NCBI RefSeq assembly: GCF_002287375.1
Contig: NZ_NPOA01000004.1
Location: forward strand, 222,212 to 286,211
From: Virgibacillus profundi
Lineage (GTDB): Bacteria > Bacillota > Bacilli > Bacillales > Amphibacillaceae
Length of the DNA: 64,000 nt
Direction: 5' to 3'
The position numbers and the translations under genes were made by a program. This document shows positions 45,036 to 53,874 of this stretch, piece after piece. The notes beneath the pieces were generated by a model. That model was not told the DNA's origin and ran no database searches. It saw nothing but the letters and a program-made list of their open reading frames with translations. Position 1 is the stretch's first letter; every line of letters begins with the position of its first letter.

Positions 45036-46013
45036 ATGAACGAATTAAAAGGAATACACCACGTAACTGCAATTACAAGCAGTGCTGAAAAGAACTATGA
45101 GTTTTTCACATATGTATTGGGTATGCGCTTAGTAAAGAAAACAGTGAATCAGGATGATATTCAAACATATCATTTATTTTTCGCCGATGATACTGGAAGC
45201 CCGGGAACAGATATGACTTTCTTCGATTTTCCTGGTATCCCTAAAGGAGTACATGGAACGAATGAAATTTCCAAAACCTCATTTCGTGTACCAAGTGATG
45301 CGGCAATTGAATATTGGGTAAATCGGTTTGACCGTTTGGAAGTAAAACACACTGGTATAAAAGAGCAGTTTGGCAAAAAGACAATTTCTTTTGTAGATTT
45401 CGATGACCAGCAGTATCAATTAATTTCAGATGAAGATAATGAAGGTGTTGCTGCAGGCACACCATGGCAGGAAGGGCCAGTTCCTCTAGAATTTGCAATT
45501 ACCGGGTTAGGTCCGATTTTTGTTAGGATCGCTAACTTCGATTACTTTAAGGAAATGCTGGAGAAAGTTTTATTATTTAAGGAGATAGCTAATGAAGGTG
45601 ACTTTCATCTATTTGAAGTTGGCGAAGGGGGAAATGGTGCTCAGGTAGTTGTAGAATTCAATACCGTTCTTCCATTGGCTCGACAAGGCTTTGGTACAGT
45701 TCATCATACAGCATTTCGTGTTGAAGACCGTTCTGTGCTCGACGAATGGGATAATCATATGCGCCGCTTTGGTTTCCAAACTTCAGGCTTTGTGGAACGT
45801 CATTTCTTTGGTTCTCTATATTCTAATGTTGCACCACAAATTTTATTTGAATTTGCAACAGATGGTCCAGGATTTATGGGGGACGAATCTTATGAAACAT
45901 TAGGAGAAAAATTATCGCTTCCTCCGTTTTTAGAGCCAAAACGTGATGAAATTGAAAAAATGGTTCGTCCTATTGATACGGTAAGAAGTACGAAAGAATT
46001 TAAGAAGGAGTAG
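45036..46013 (+). CDS. Ring-cleaving dioxygenase, MhqO/MhqA-like (VOC family)
   Basis: A 325-residue protein of two vicinal-oxygen-chelate domains (about 5-135 and 150-285). Metal-ligand residues are seen in GIHHVTAITSS (His about 7), HHTAFRVED (His about 225) and FEFATDGPGF (Glu about 279). Homologues in B. subtilis (MhqO, MhqA) are induced by quinones and catechols and protect against them. ATG 45036 follows GGAGGAA by 6 nt. It is monocistronic with its own promoter and terminator; no MarR regulator or azoreductase is adjacent. Confidence 0.88.
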   Translation: MNELKGIHHVTAITSSAEKNYEFFTYVLGMRLVKKTVNQDDIQTYHLFFADDTGSPGTDMTFFDFPGIPKGVHGTNEISKTSFRVPSDAAIEYWVNRFDRLEVKHTGIKEQFGKKTISFVDFDDQQYQLISDEDNEGVAAGTPWQEGPVPLEFAITGLGPIFVRIANFDYFKEMLEKVLLFKEIANEGDFHLFEVGEGGNGAQVVVEFNTVLPLARQGFGTVHHTAFRVEDRSVLDEWDNHMRRFGFQTSGFVERHFFGSLYSNVAPQILFEFATDGPGFMGDESYETLGEKLSLPPFLEPKRDEIEKMVRPIDTVRSTKEFKKE

Positions 46014-46050
46014 GGAGAGGCCAAAAGTATTTAAATAGAACTCTTTCAGG

Positions 46051-46089
46051 ACAGGTACGATTCTATATAGGATTGTACCTGTTTTTTTA
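46051..46089 (+). terminator. Terminator after the dioxygenase gene
   Basis: ACAGGTACGAT (46051-46061) pairs with ATTGTACCTGT, followed by seven T. Confidence 0.88.
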
Positions 46090-46205
46090 TTAGTGTTAAA
46101 ATTCACCTTTACTTATATTATTCTATGAGGGTTTTATTTTTCATGAAGAATTCTGGGAATTCCAATGAAATTGTTGGTAAAATAGGATCGTTTTCCTATC
46201 GATGA

Positions 46206-46232
46206 TGTAACCTATACCTCCTATTAACCGTC
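46206..46232 (+). promoter_or_regulatory. Candidate ECF sigma promoter
   Basis: TGTAAC (46206-46211), 17-nt spacer, CGTC (46229-46232) resembles the sigma-M/sigma-X/sigma-W type of ECF promoter. It lies 24 nt before an exported-protein gene, leaving a short leader with its ribosome binding site. Confidence 0.5.
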
Positions 46233-46256
46233 TACTGAAATAAAAGGGGGGTTTTC

Positions 46257-46694
46257 ATGAAGTTTCGTTATCTTCTAATATTATTTATTATATTTGCTTC
46301 TTTTTTTCCAGGCAAACTATTTGCTACATCCTGGGCTTATTCGTTTGTAGTTTGGGATGATTATATTTATGTGGTCGGTAATGAGTACGTCCAGGAAGTT
46401 GGCAGCGAGATTGGAGAAGTCAAAAAGTATTCAGATATGGAGCAGTATGCCGGTAACTTCTCAAATACTTATAGGGGAGGTACTAAATATTATTCAATCA
46501 AAGGGATAAGTACAGATGAAGCGATTGCAGTACAAGAAAACGATGGCAAGTATAAAAAAGCGGTCAGAGAAGCTGAGTATACGTATGGAAAAGAAAAAAG
46601 TAATTTCTCAGGATTAGCTGCTGCCTTTGTAATTCCTATTCTAATCATCATAGTTCTCAGTATTTACTTTATTAAAAATAAGAGGAAATTATAA
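46257..46694 (+). CDS. Exported, C-terminally anchored protein of unknown function
   Basis: A 145-residue protein. A signal peptide is likely at 1-23 (basic start, hydrophobic core, A-T-S-W after). The exported part (about 24-115) has many aromatic and charged residues; a single membrane segment (about 118-138) and a KNKRKL tail place the C-terminus in the cytoplasm. AAAAGGGGGG lies before the ATG. It is transcribed alone, with a candidate ECF promoter. I do not recognise the family. The layout (short exported domain plus tail anchor) suggests a surface or envelope-stress role, which is inference. Confidence 0.75.
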   Translation: MKFRYLLILFIIFASFFPGKLFATSWAYSFVVWDDYIYVVGNEYVQEVGSEIGEVKKYSDMEQYAGNFSNTYRGGTKYYSIKGISTDEAIAVQENDGKYKKAVREAEYTYGKEKSNFSGLAAAFVIPILIIIVLSIYFIKNKRKL

Positions 46695-46736
46695 TATATC
46701 AAATTTCAGAGTGATCGAGTTGAAGCCGCTGCTGTG

Positions 46737-46770
46737 AAAAAAGAACTTCAACTATTACTGAAGTTCTTTT
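46737..46770. terminator. Bidirectional terminator
   Basis: AAAAGAACTTCA (46739-46750) pairs with TGAAGTTCTTTT (46759-46770), with A- and T-runs on both sides. It serves the two convergent genes. Confidence 0.85.
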
Positions 46771-46785
46771 CATCAAATGGTTTTC

Positions 46786-47412
46786 CTATGCTAAATAAGA
46801 ATCCATAACTTTCTTAACATAATTTTGTGTTTCATTAAATGGTGGGATTCCCTGATATTTATCAACATTCCCCGGTCCGGCATTATACGCGGCGAGTGCT
46901 AATCCAAGATTCCCATTGTAGTGGCTTAGCATTTGGCTTAAATACTTGGTTCCACCATCAATATTTTGCTCCGAATCAAATGGGTTTGTAACTCCAAGAC
47001 CTTTGGCTGTTGCCGGCATTAATTGCATTAATCCCATAGCACCGGCACCGCTTCTGGCATTTGCATTATAATTCGATTCTGTTTGAATTACAGAATGGAT
47101 GAGCTTTTCACTAATGCCATATTTACCGGCAGCTTCACTTATGTATGTATCAAATTGAGTTGCTCCTAGAGCGCCTCCTGTGGCATTTGAAGTTGCCAGG
47201 GGAAGTGCAGCCGTGTATGTAGCAGTAAAGTCATTTTTGCTTGGCTGCAAATTTGCATTATTAAGTGCAGAAGCATTATTTATTTTATCCTGAAGTAGCT
47301 GTTTAAATGCTAAGTCAACCATTGGGGAATGGTTTGAGAGTGAATTATTATTGGTTGTCATTATCGACATTGCCTGGTATTGAATCATTTGCTGCAAATC
47401 TCTTATCTCCAT
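46786..47412 (-). CDS. SLT-domain lytic transglycosylase (GH23, CwlQ/YjbJ-like)
   Basis: A 208-residue protein with a C-terminal soluble lytic transglycosylase domain (about 90-205). The catalytic Glu is in [21 protein letters not shown] (Glu about 112), and [25 protein letters not shown] is the usual second motif region, from about 169. These enzymes cut the MurNAc-GlcNAc bond of peptidoglycan. The N-terminal 85 residues are polar and low in complexity, without a recognisable signal peptide or membrane helix, as in B. subtilis CwlQ (YjbJ). How it leaves the cell is not evident. Its neighbours on both sides are envelope genes. Confidence 0.87.
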   Translation of the reverse strand: MEIRDLQQMIQYQAMSIMTTNNNSLSNHSPMVDLAFKQLLQDKINNASALNNANLQPSKNDFTATYTAALPLATSNATGGALGATQFDTYISEAAGKYGISEKLIHSVIQTESNYNANARSGAGAMGLMQLMPATAKGLGVTNPFDSEQNIDGGTKYLSQMLSHYNGNLGLALAAYNAGPGNVDKYQGIPPFNETQNYVKKVMDSYLA

Positions 47413-47501
47413 CTGAAATCCCCCTTAGCCGTATATACTTATTTTACTTAGAGAAGCTGAATAAAGCAATAAAATTATTAGGACTGCGGTTAGTCATCCC
47501 G

Positions 47502-48173
47502 TTAAAAAGAAATTACTTCTTTTCCCGAATCTATTAATATACTTTTATAAAAGGGATCCTCACCAATGCAAATGACACGATCACATAGGCTGATTATTTC
47601 ATCCATATCATGGGAAGTATAAACAATTGATTTTTTTTCGTTTATGGCCTGGTTTTTTAAGTAGGTTCCAATCTCTTTACGTGATTTTAGGTCAATTCCA
47701 ACTGTAGGCTCATCCAACAATAAAAGTTCAGGATCATGAATCAGGCTGATAGCCAGATTCAATTTGCGTTTCATTCCACCTGACAATGTTTTGGTTGGTT
47801 CTTTCCATTTATCAAGTTCCATATCCAGGCACAGCTGCTTTAATTCTATTTTACTTTTCTTTCTCCAGGATAATTTTTCAAAGAAAATCATGTTTTCTTC
47901 AACCGTAAATTCATCCCATATAGCAATATCCTGTGGAACAAAGCCGATTTGTTTCCGGATTACTTTTTTGTTCTTGTCATAGGACATGTCATTTAAGGAA
48001 ATTACGCCATCTGTTGGCTTTTGAATGGTTGCCAAAATATGAAGCAGTGTGGATTTCCCAGCACCATTCTCACCAACAAGTCCGATTATTTCTCCTTTTT
48101 GAACAGATAAGGAGATGGATGACAAAATTGACTTTTTTCCATATTTTTTTGATATATTAGTAACATTAAGCAT
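47502..48173 (-). CDS. ABC transporter ATP-binding protein
   Basis: A 223-residue nucleotide-binding subunit. Walker A GENGAGKST (about 34-42), Q-loop in GFVPQDIAI (about 80), signature LSGGMKRKLNLA (about 130-141), Walker B LLLLDEPTVGID (about 149-160) and the H-loop in YTSHDMDE (about 186). The MKRKL variant after LSGG is typical of CcmA/YhcH-like drug and lipid exporters. Its ATG overlaps the end of the upstream permease gene by 8 nt. Last gene of a four-gene minus-strand operon. Confidence 0.9.
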   Translation of the reverse strand: MLNVTNISKKYGKKSILSSISLSVQKGEIIGLVGENGAGKSTLLHILATIQKPTDGVISLNDMSYDKNKKVIRKQIGFVPQDIAIWDEFTVEENMIFFEKLSWRKKSKIELKQLCLDMELDKWKEPTKTLSGGMKRKLNLAISLIHDPELLLLDEPTVGIDLKSRKEIGTYLKNQAINEKKSIVYTSHDMDEIISLCDRVICIGEDPFYKSILIDSGKEVISF

Positions 48174-49299
48174 GGGATTTCTCCTTTCTTACATGCCATA
48201 AACCAATGATAAAACTAAATATAATTAACCAAATAACACTTATTTTATTCGATAGAAAAGTAGCAAGTGGATTTAAATATTCGAGCCATTGATAGCTTTG
48301 AATAATACCATCAATTGGTAAAATAGCACCACTGGTAATTGCGACTAGTAATGTAATGACAAAGGAAACACTGTAAAACAAATAAACATTTTTAAAGCAT
48401 AATGCCAATAGAAAAGCACCTGCATTTAACATCAAACGGTAAGAAAGAATTACGCCAATCGAGTGTAGGTTAAAAGGTTCCTCTAAAAATAAAAAGAAAG
48501 CACCTGCTGCGATCAGATCAAAAATAAATAGTAATATTGTATAGAATAATGCATTTATTACCATATAGTTTTTAAATGTAATCCGGATAAATGTAAATCT
48601 TGGGGCAAGGCTCGATCTGTTTTCTTTAATTAACCAATCAAATAAGAGTAAGGTACTTAAAATACTGAATACGGCCCATAGTCCCCATGGTTTCCATATT
48701 GTAATTCCTTTTCCATCATTTTCTTGTCCTGAATCAGCAAAAGTAAATGTCGTATGAAGCAGATTTTCCTTGGCCTCAATTTCTTTACTTTTAGCCACAA
48801 CCTCTTCCCAGGTCCACTGTTTGCTTAGACCCGCATTGTCACTTAGATTTTTAACTGTAAAGGCTGCTTTTGATCTCCCCGTATCTTGCTGGACATAAGA
48901 GATAATCATTTCCGATACAGGAGTAAATGCAAATGATAAATCAGATTGAAAGCTAGTTATTAAGCGATTTCTACTTCCTTTTCGCACCTGTTCATCATAG
49001 CCTGCTTTAATCACAAAAGCACTATCCAGTTCATGCTGTTCTATTTTTAGAAGCGCATCTTCTTCCGTAGTTTCATAGACCCTTATAAATGGTGTCTGTT
49101 TAATAGAAGTCACCAGGTCTTTAGCGAGTGGTGTGTTTTCTTCTAGAACAATGCCAACCGGAACCTTACTGTCATCCTGAATTGCACTGGTTACGTTAGT
49201 AACTAAGATTGTTGTAACAATAGGAAGGAGCAGCCAAAAAAGTAATGTGAAAATTTGCTTCTTCCAATGAATAAGGCGTGTTTGCAGTATATTAATCAT
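48166..49299 (-). CDS. ABC-2 type permease (second)
   Basis: A 377-residue permease with one N-terminal membrane helix (about 16-36), an extracytoplasmic region (about 38-205) and a bundle of about five helices (210-370). This is the layout of exporter-type ABC-2 permeases. ATG 49299 overlaps the stop of the first permease (ATGA) and is preferred over TTG 49320, which overlaps AAGGAG. It probably pairs with the first permease as a heterodimer driven by the ATPase encoded next. Confidence 0.85.
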   Translation of the reverse strand: MINILQTRLIHWKKQIFTLLFWLLLPIVTTILVTNVTSAIQDDSKVPVGIVLEENTPLAKDLVTSIKQTPFIRVYETTEEDALLKIEQHELDSAFVIKAGYDEQVRKGSRNRLITSFQSDLSFAFTPVSEMIISYVQQDTGRSKAAFTVKNLSDNAGLSKQWTWEEVVAKSKEIEAKENLLHTTFTFADSGQENDGKGITIWKPWGLWAVFSILSTLLLFDWLIKENRSSLAPRFTFIRITFKNYMVINALFYTILLFIFDLIAAGAFFLFLEEPFNLHSIGVILSYRLMLNAGAFLLALCFKNVYLFYSVSFVITLLVAITSGAILPIDGIIQSYQWLEYLNPLATFLSNKISVIWLIIFSFIIGLWHVRKEKSHA

Positions 49300-50519
49300 T
49301 CCTGAACACGCTCCTTCCAAATTGAAATCCCATAGAGTAGGAATAATCCTGCTACACTCATGATTAATAAGGGATAAAAATCTGCATATAAGCGATCATT
49401 AAGTGAAATTTCCTGTAGCCAGCTTAAAGCCTCAAATGAAAAGACATATGGCAAAAATTGCTGAATTTGTACTGGGAAATATATAGTAGGTATTATAGCA
49501 CCACTAACTAACAGAATTAATCCAGTGAGGAAAGATTGTCCAAGCAGCCGGAATTTCTGTGATGGGATAATAACCTCTATGATTGCCAAACATGTGAGGA
49601 ATATGATGCTATATAATAATAAAAGAAAAGATATTCTTACATAATCCTCTAAAATCAAATTCCATTCTAGCAGATGATTTAGTATAGCAAAGAAGCAAGC
49701 TGAAAATAACATAGTAATCAGAAGGGAAACAATCATTCTTGCCGTGATTTGCAGTCGGTCAGTAATCCCGTAAAGCCTCATTCGCTGCTTTATATGGATG
49801 GTGTTTTCTTTACAAAGAAAATTATATATAGCTAAAAGCCAGATAGTTAGAATAATGAACCAACTGGCTATTCCATAGTAATGAATAGGGGACGCAGTTG
49901 CATTATTTGTTATTTCCTGTTCATTTATTATTTTATCCTTACCTATCGTATAAAATAAAAACTCTTTAAACTGTTCAAATAATAGATCATTTCGTATATC
50001 ATCATCGATATTGAGTTCTTTTGCATAGTAATTAATTGTTAATATATTTGCCTGTGAGGCACTAATATGTCGTGTTATGCTTTCAATCAATTCTTTCACC
50101 AGGTAACTTTCAGTTGATCTGTTGGGATTTGCAACAATTGGGAGTTTAACAGGTTCTCCCTGATATAAATTGTTTGTAAAGTTATTCGGAAAGGTTATGT
50201 ATGAGGTTAACTCATCTTTCTTAATGGCATTAGCGGCTTCAGCTTCTGACATTTTATTTATTTGAATGAATGAACTGAGTTGAGATGATTGATCAATCAG
50301 TTCAACTACCAATTGTGTTTCTTTTGACTGGTCGTTATCTACTAATCCAACATAAATTGGATCACTATCATCAGGTGTGATGAAGGTGATTATTAAGCCG
50401 GCAACAAGTCCAACAATTAAAATTGGAAAAAGCAAAAGAAGAGGAAGTGATAGCCACTTCCTCCTAAGCTGCAAAAAATTATTTTTAATAAATAAAAGTA
50501 AGTGTTTTACGAAATGCAT
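49296..50519 (-). CDS. ABC-2 type permease (first)
   Basis: A 407-residue permease with the same architecture: helix about 22-45, a large external loop (about 50-215) that begins DPIYVGLVDNDQSKETQ, and about five to six C-terminal helices. The loop start resembles those of the YhgE/NatB-like exporters. It starts 39 nt after the membrane-anchored protein gene and is translationally coupled to the second permease. The substrate is unknown; peptides, lipids or a polymer are possible. Confidence 0.85.
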   Translation of the reverse strand: MHFVKHLLLFIKNNFLQLRRKWLSLPLLLLFPILIVGLVAGLIITFITPDDSDPIYVGLVDNDQSKETQLVVELIDQSSQLSSFIQINKMSEAEAANAIKKDELTSYITFPNNFTNNLYQGEPVKLPIVANPNRSTESYLVKELIESITRHISASQANILTINYYAKELNIDDDIRNDLLFEQFKEFLFYTIGKDKIINEQEITNNATASPIHYYGIASWFIILTIWLLAIYNFLCKENTIHIKQRMRLYGITDRLQITARMIVSLLITMLFSACFFAILNHLLEWNLILEDYVRISFLLLLYSIIFLTCLAIIEVIIPSQKFRLLGQSFLTGLILLVSGAIIPTIYFPVQIQQFLPYVFSFEALSWLQEISLNDRLYADFYPLLIMSVAGLFLLYGISIWKERVQE

Positions 50520-50558
50520 ACAGGCACTTCCATTTCATTTATGTTTAGATGAATCCTT

Positions 50559-52151
50559 TTAGAATCCCATGTTCCCACTGCCAGCCAGGATTCCGAACAT
50601 CCATTGCTGCACTTGTGGTGTTACTTCAAGCTCGAAGTAATCTGTTATTTCTTCAACGCTCATACTTCCTAAATCCTTAACATTATCCTCATTAGGCAGT
50701 TCAACACTTTCAATTGTTTGACCATCCACCAGAACGTTTAGTGTAAACATATCCTGACTGACTTCCGGGCTTTCAATGGAAAGATTATGCTCTGAACTCA
50801 TTTTGTCATTGTCATAGGTGGCATTTCCAGACCAAATTAAACTACCTCCACCAAAGGACGGATCCTCCACAGAAAACACACGCTCAAAATCACGTTTGCC
50901 ATCCTTTAATGATTCTGTACCTTCATAGGAAAGGGTAACTTGATCTGCTGTTAGATTAATAGAGTCATCCGCCTTATTATCCTCCCATGATAGGTTTCCG
51001 GAAATATTCATTGTACCTTGATCAATAGAATCAGAGAAACTTAAATCATAATTAAAGAATTGCTTTGTATCCTCTAATAACTGAGACCCTTTAACTGCAA
51101 AGCTTACTAATTCGTCAGTGGAAGGACCCATTTCAATTTGAAAATCACGTTGTACGATTAAATCATCCTTGATCCAGGAGATTGCTGTTAAGCCATCAGG
51201 AATCTGGAAATCTTGTATTCCTTCTTCAGCATCAGCCATCGCCGTTTCGAAATCACTGATTAATTGATCGATTTCTCCTTCTATGGATGGACCACTAAAT
51301 TGCAATGCCATTTGATCCCGAATAAGCTCTTTAACTTTTTCATCTTTTCCTAGTTTTTCAAAAGTTTTAATTAAAATATCTTTGAACTGTTCTTCAGAAA
51401 GATTAAATGTTATTTTTTCAGTATCAAGTGATTCACCATTTACTTTAATCGTTTCATCGACAGTTTCAAATGCACTTTCTGGTAATTCATCATATATCAT
51501 TTTAGCATATTCATCTTCTAAATACTTCTGGTCTTCCTCTGAAAGAAAACCATTTGTTCCTTCAAAAAAGCTTTCCAGATTCATAGATTCTTCACCTGTA
51601 AAAGTTTCCGGATCTACCTCTTTTAAAAGGTTACCGAGATCTTCATCTTTTAATTGCAGTAATTCTTCAATAAATGGCAGTCCCACCATGATTTTTTCTG
51701 CAGTTAAATAAAAGTTAATATCATCAATTTCCATTCCGCCGATATCAGCTTTTAATGCTGCAGAAGCTTTTTTGTTTTCCATATCAGTTGCACCAGTTAT
51801 GGTGATGGTGGAGTTGTTAATGATCTGCGCCGGATCTACTGTACCGAATCCGCCACCCCCCATATTGTTTGGAACATTGTATTCTGCTGAAAGTTCCACC
51901 GTTGATTCTGTTGGTGTCGTTTCAGTTTGCTCCAACCAGCTCAATTCCGGCTCGTATCGTTGTTCAACTTTTTCCGTTATAAAGTCAAATGTGTCTTTTT
52001 CAGCTAAAAAGAATTTTTCCTTTGCTGAAAGGTCCATTATAACAAATGCTGCTACACTGCCTCCCACTACTAAGACAGCTGCTACAATAATTGCAATTAT
52101 TCCTTTTGAAAGACCTTTCTTTTTCCCCCCGTTGTTAAATGATTCATCCAT
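50559..52151 (-). CDS. Membrane-anchored extracytoplasmic protein of unknown family
   Basis: A 530-residue protein with a short cytosolic N-terminus (NNGGKKKG), one membrane anchor (about 17-40) and a large, acidic exterior part that alternates beta-rich and helical stretches, with several Asn/Ser-rich repeats of an ITGxxDxxxKK/ISGxxSWEDNK style. Two similar halves may be present (about 60-180 and 370-500). I recall no functional family for it. It is the first gene of an operon with two ABC-2 permeases and an ATPase, so it may be an extracytoplasmic partner or cargo of that transporter. A weak promoter (TTGCTT-16-TATAGA on the minus strand) lies about 40 nt upstream. Confidence 0.8.
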   Translation of the reverse strand: MDESFNNGGKKKGLSKGIIAIIVAAVLVVGGSVAAFVIMDLSAKEKFFLAEKDTFDFITEKVEQRYEPELSWLEQTETTPTESTVELSAEYNVPNNMGGGGFGTVDPAQIINNSTITITGATDMENKKASAALKADIGGMEIDDINFYLTAEKIMVGLPFIEELLQLKDEDLGNLLKEVDPETFTGEESMNLESFFEGTNGFLSEEDQKYLEDEYAKMIYDELPESAFETVDETIKVNGESLDTEKITFNLSEEQFKDILIKTFEKLGKDEKVKELIRDQMALQFSGPSIEGEIDQLISDFETAMADAEEGIQDFQIPDGLTAISWIKDDLIVQRDFQIEMGPSTDELVSFAVKGSQLLEDTKQFFNYDLSFSDSIDQGTMNISGNLSWEDNKADDSINLTADQVTLSYEGTESLKDGKRDFERVFSVEDPSFGGGSLIWSGNATYDNDKMSSEHNLSIESPEVSQDMFTLNVLVDGQTIESVELPNEDNVKDLGSMSVEEITDYFELEVTPQVQQWMFGILAGSGNMGF

Positions 52152-52432
52152 TGATCATTTCCCCTCTCTCCTTAGCACTCTATACTTATATGTATTATGA
52201 AAGCAATAATCTCATTACATTAAAGCATCTTCATATTTTTATATCACTTAAAAAAAATATAGTCAAATTGTTCCATGATATATGTTCAATATCATGATAC
52301 TTAAGTACTGATATTATCTCGATCTCAAGATTTATTAGTAGGTTTCTATTCCTATATATTATGTAAAAAATGGTAATTTATTTATGTTATCCTCTTTATT
52401 TTAATGAAAACTAGTTATATATGATTATTTTT
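52152..52432. other. Intergenic AT-rich gap
   Basis: Apart from the possible promoter of the minus-strand operon near its left end, I see no gene, RNA or repeat in this stretch. Confidence 0.5.
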
Positions 52433-52467
52433 GAAAAAAAGACAGATGTTATTTTTTTACACCTGTC
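52433..52467 (-). terminator. Terminator of sspI
   Basis: Read on the minus strand: GACAGGTGT pairs with ACATCTGTC, followed by a run of seven T. Confidence 0.8.
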
Positions 52468-52486
52468 CTTTACAGTTTTCAGAAAT

Positions 52487-52711
52487 TTATTGAGAATTAG
52501 TTGCTTGTTTAACGCCTTGTTCCAAAGCATCTACCATTTCCTGCTTTTCCTGTTCAGCTGATTGGCTCCAAATTAATTCAAATAAAACTCCTAGACCTGG
52601 AAGCATTTTTTCTTCGCCTTTTTCAATGGCATCAACAATTGTTGCCTCTAATTGACCCTGATCATTTGTAGCAATATTGGATAAAATTGCTTTTCTCAAG
52701 TTTAAATCCAT
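52487..52711 (-). CDS. sspI: Small acid-soluble spore protein SspI
   Basis: A 74-residue protein that closely resembles B. subtilis SspI (71): MDLNLRKAI at the start, then [25 protein letters not shown] in the middle (about 25-49). It is a minor forespore protein, normally expressed from a sigma-G promoter. A well-formed GAGGTG lies before the ATG. In B. subtilis it is also next to ysgA. Confidence 0.93.
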   Translation of the reverse strand: MDLNLRKAILSNIATNDQGQLEATIVDAIEKGEEKMLPGLGVLFELIWSQSAEQEKQEMVDALEQGVKQATNSQ

Positions 52712-52812
52712 TTTTTCACCTCATTATTTTAAAATTAAACTAAGGATAGTTTGACCTGAATAGATGAAAATATGTATGATTAGATGAGAAATAGAAGATA
52801 AGGATGGAAAAA

Positions 52813-53550
52813 ATGATTACTTCTGTAAAAAATGACAAGGTTAAGGCATGGCGTAAACTGCATAAACGAAAAGACCGTACAAGTTCAGGGACATTTTTAA
52901 TTGAAGGCTTCCACTTATTAGAGGAAGCCTGGAAAAGTAATTGGTCCATTATAGAAATTATAACCCAGAATAATGTGGAGTTACCAGGCTGGTGTAATGA
53001 TTTCCCGCTTGAAGAGGTGAGTGATAATGTTTTTCAGCATATTTCACAAACAAAATCTCCACAAGGGATTGCCGCGGTTATAGCAATGAATGAAACCATT
53101 TCTATAACCGGAAATTACTTGCTGTTGATTGACTCCATACAGGATCCTGGAAATCTGGGGACAATCATCAGAACTGCTGATGCTGCAGGATTTGATGGGA
53201 TTGTTTTAGGGAGTGATACAGTTGACATGTATAATGAAAAAGTGATTCGTGCTACACAGGGATCTATTTTTCATATCCCAACATTTCAGGCAGATCTCAA
53301 GGAAGAAATAATTGATTTAAAAAATAATGGGTACAATGTATGGGCAACGGCATTGAATAATGCGAAGGTTTATACGGATCTGGAAGTTAGTAAAAAAGTT
53401 GCAATAATTGTTGGAAATGAAGGTGCCGGTGTTAGGGAAGAACTTATGGATTTGGCAGATACGCTTGTAAACATACCTATTTATGGCAAAGCTGAATCAC
53501 TTAATGTCAGTGTAGCAACAGGTATACTGATGTATTATGTTAAAAGTTAA
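52813..53550 (+). CDS. ysgA: SpoU/TrmH family RNA 2-prime-O-methyltransferase
   Basis: A 245-residue SPOUT methyltransferase. The N-terminal substrate-binding domain (about 1-85) is followed by the knotted domain with motif 1 DPGNLGTIIRTADAAG (about 111-126), motif 2 IVGNEGAGV (about 198) and motif 3 SLNVSVATGIL (about 228). The RNA target, probably 23S rRNA, is not determined. ATG 52813 is preferred since AAGGA lies 8 nt upstream. It precedes the pheST T-box as in B. subtilis. Confidence 0.92.
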   Translation: MITSVKNDKVKAWRKLHKRKDRTSSGTFLIEGFHLLEEAWKSNWSIIEIITQNNVELPGWCNDFPLEEVSDNVFQHISQTKSPQGIAAVIAMNETISITGNYLLLIDSIQDPGNLGTIIRTADAAGFDGIVLGSDTVDMYNEKVIRATQGSIFHIPTFQADLKEEIIDLKNNGYNVWATALNNAKVYTDLEVSKKVAIIVGNEGAGVREELMDLADTLVNIPIYGKAESLNVSVATGILMYYVKS

Positions 53551-53552
53551 AG

Positions 53553-53581
53553 TTGCAAGCTGACCGTTATTTATCTATAAT
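53553..53581 (+). promoter_or_regulatory. Sigma-A promoter of pheST
   Basis: TTGCAA (53553-53558), 17-nt spacer, TATAAT (53576-53581). Confidence 0.7.
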
Positions 53582-53599
53582 ATATATAACATAATAATG

Positions 53600-53851
53600 C
53601 ATTGAAAGAGCTATGTGATATTTAGGAGCGGTAAAGGGATGAAGTGCCCTGGACTGAAAGCATTTCTACCGTATTGGATATTACTATTTCACTCTGGAGC
53701 TGACACTTGGACCTTGTTCAATCAAGTAAAGGTGTTCCGGATTTAAATCCGTTATCATTTTTCAAGTTGAACACGAATGAATAATAAAGTGTTAATTAGG
53801 GTGGTACCGCGAAATAATAGCCTCGTCCCTTTATTGGGATAGGGGCTTTTT
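53600..53851 (+). promoter_or_regulatory. T-box riboswitch of pheST
   Basis: The leader holds a consensus T-box AGGGTGGTACCGCG (53798-53811) and a terminator, AGCCTCGTCCC (53819-53829) with GGGATAGGGGCT and a T-run to 53851. The probable specifier is the Phe codon TTC at 53688-53690 followed by A. Confidence 0.92.
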
Positions 53852-53874
53852 CTATTTTTAAGGAGGCATTGCAA

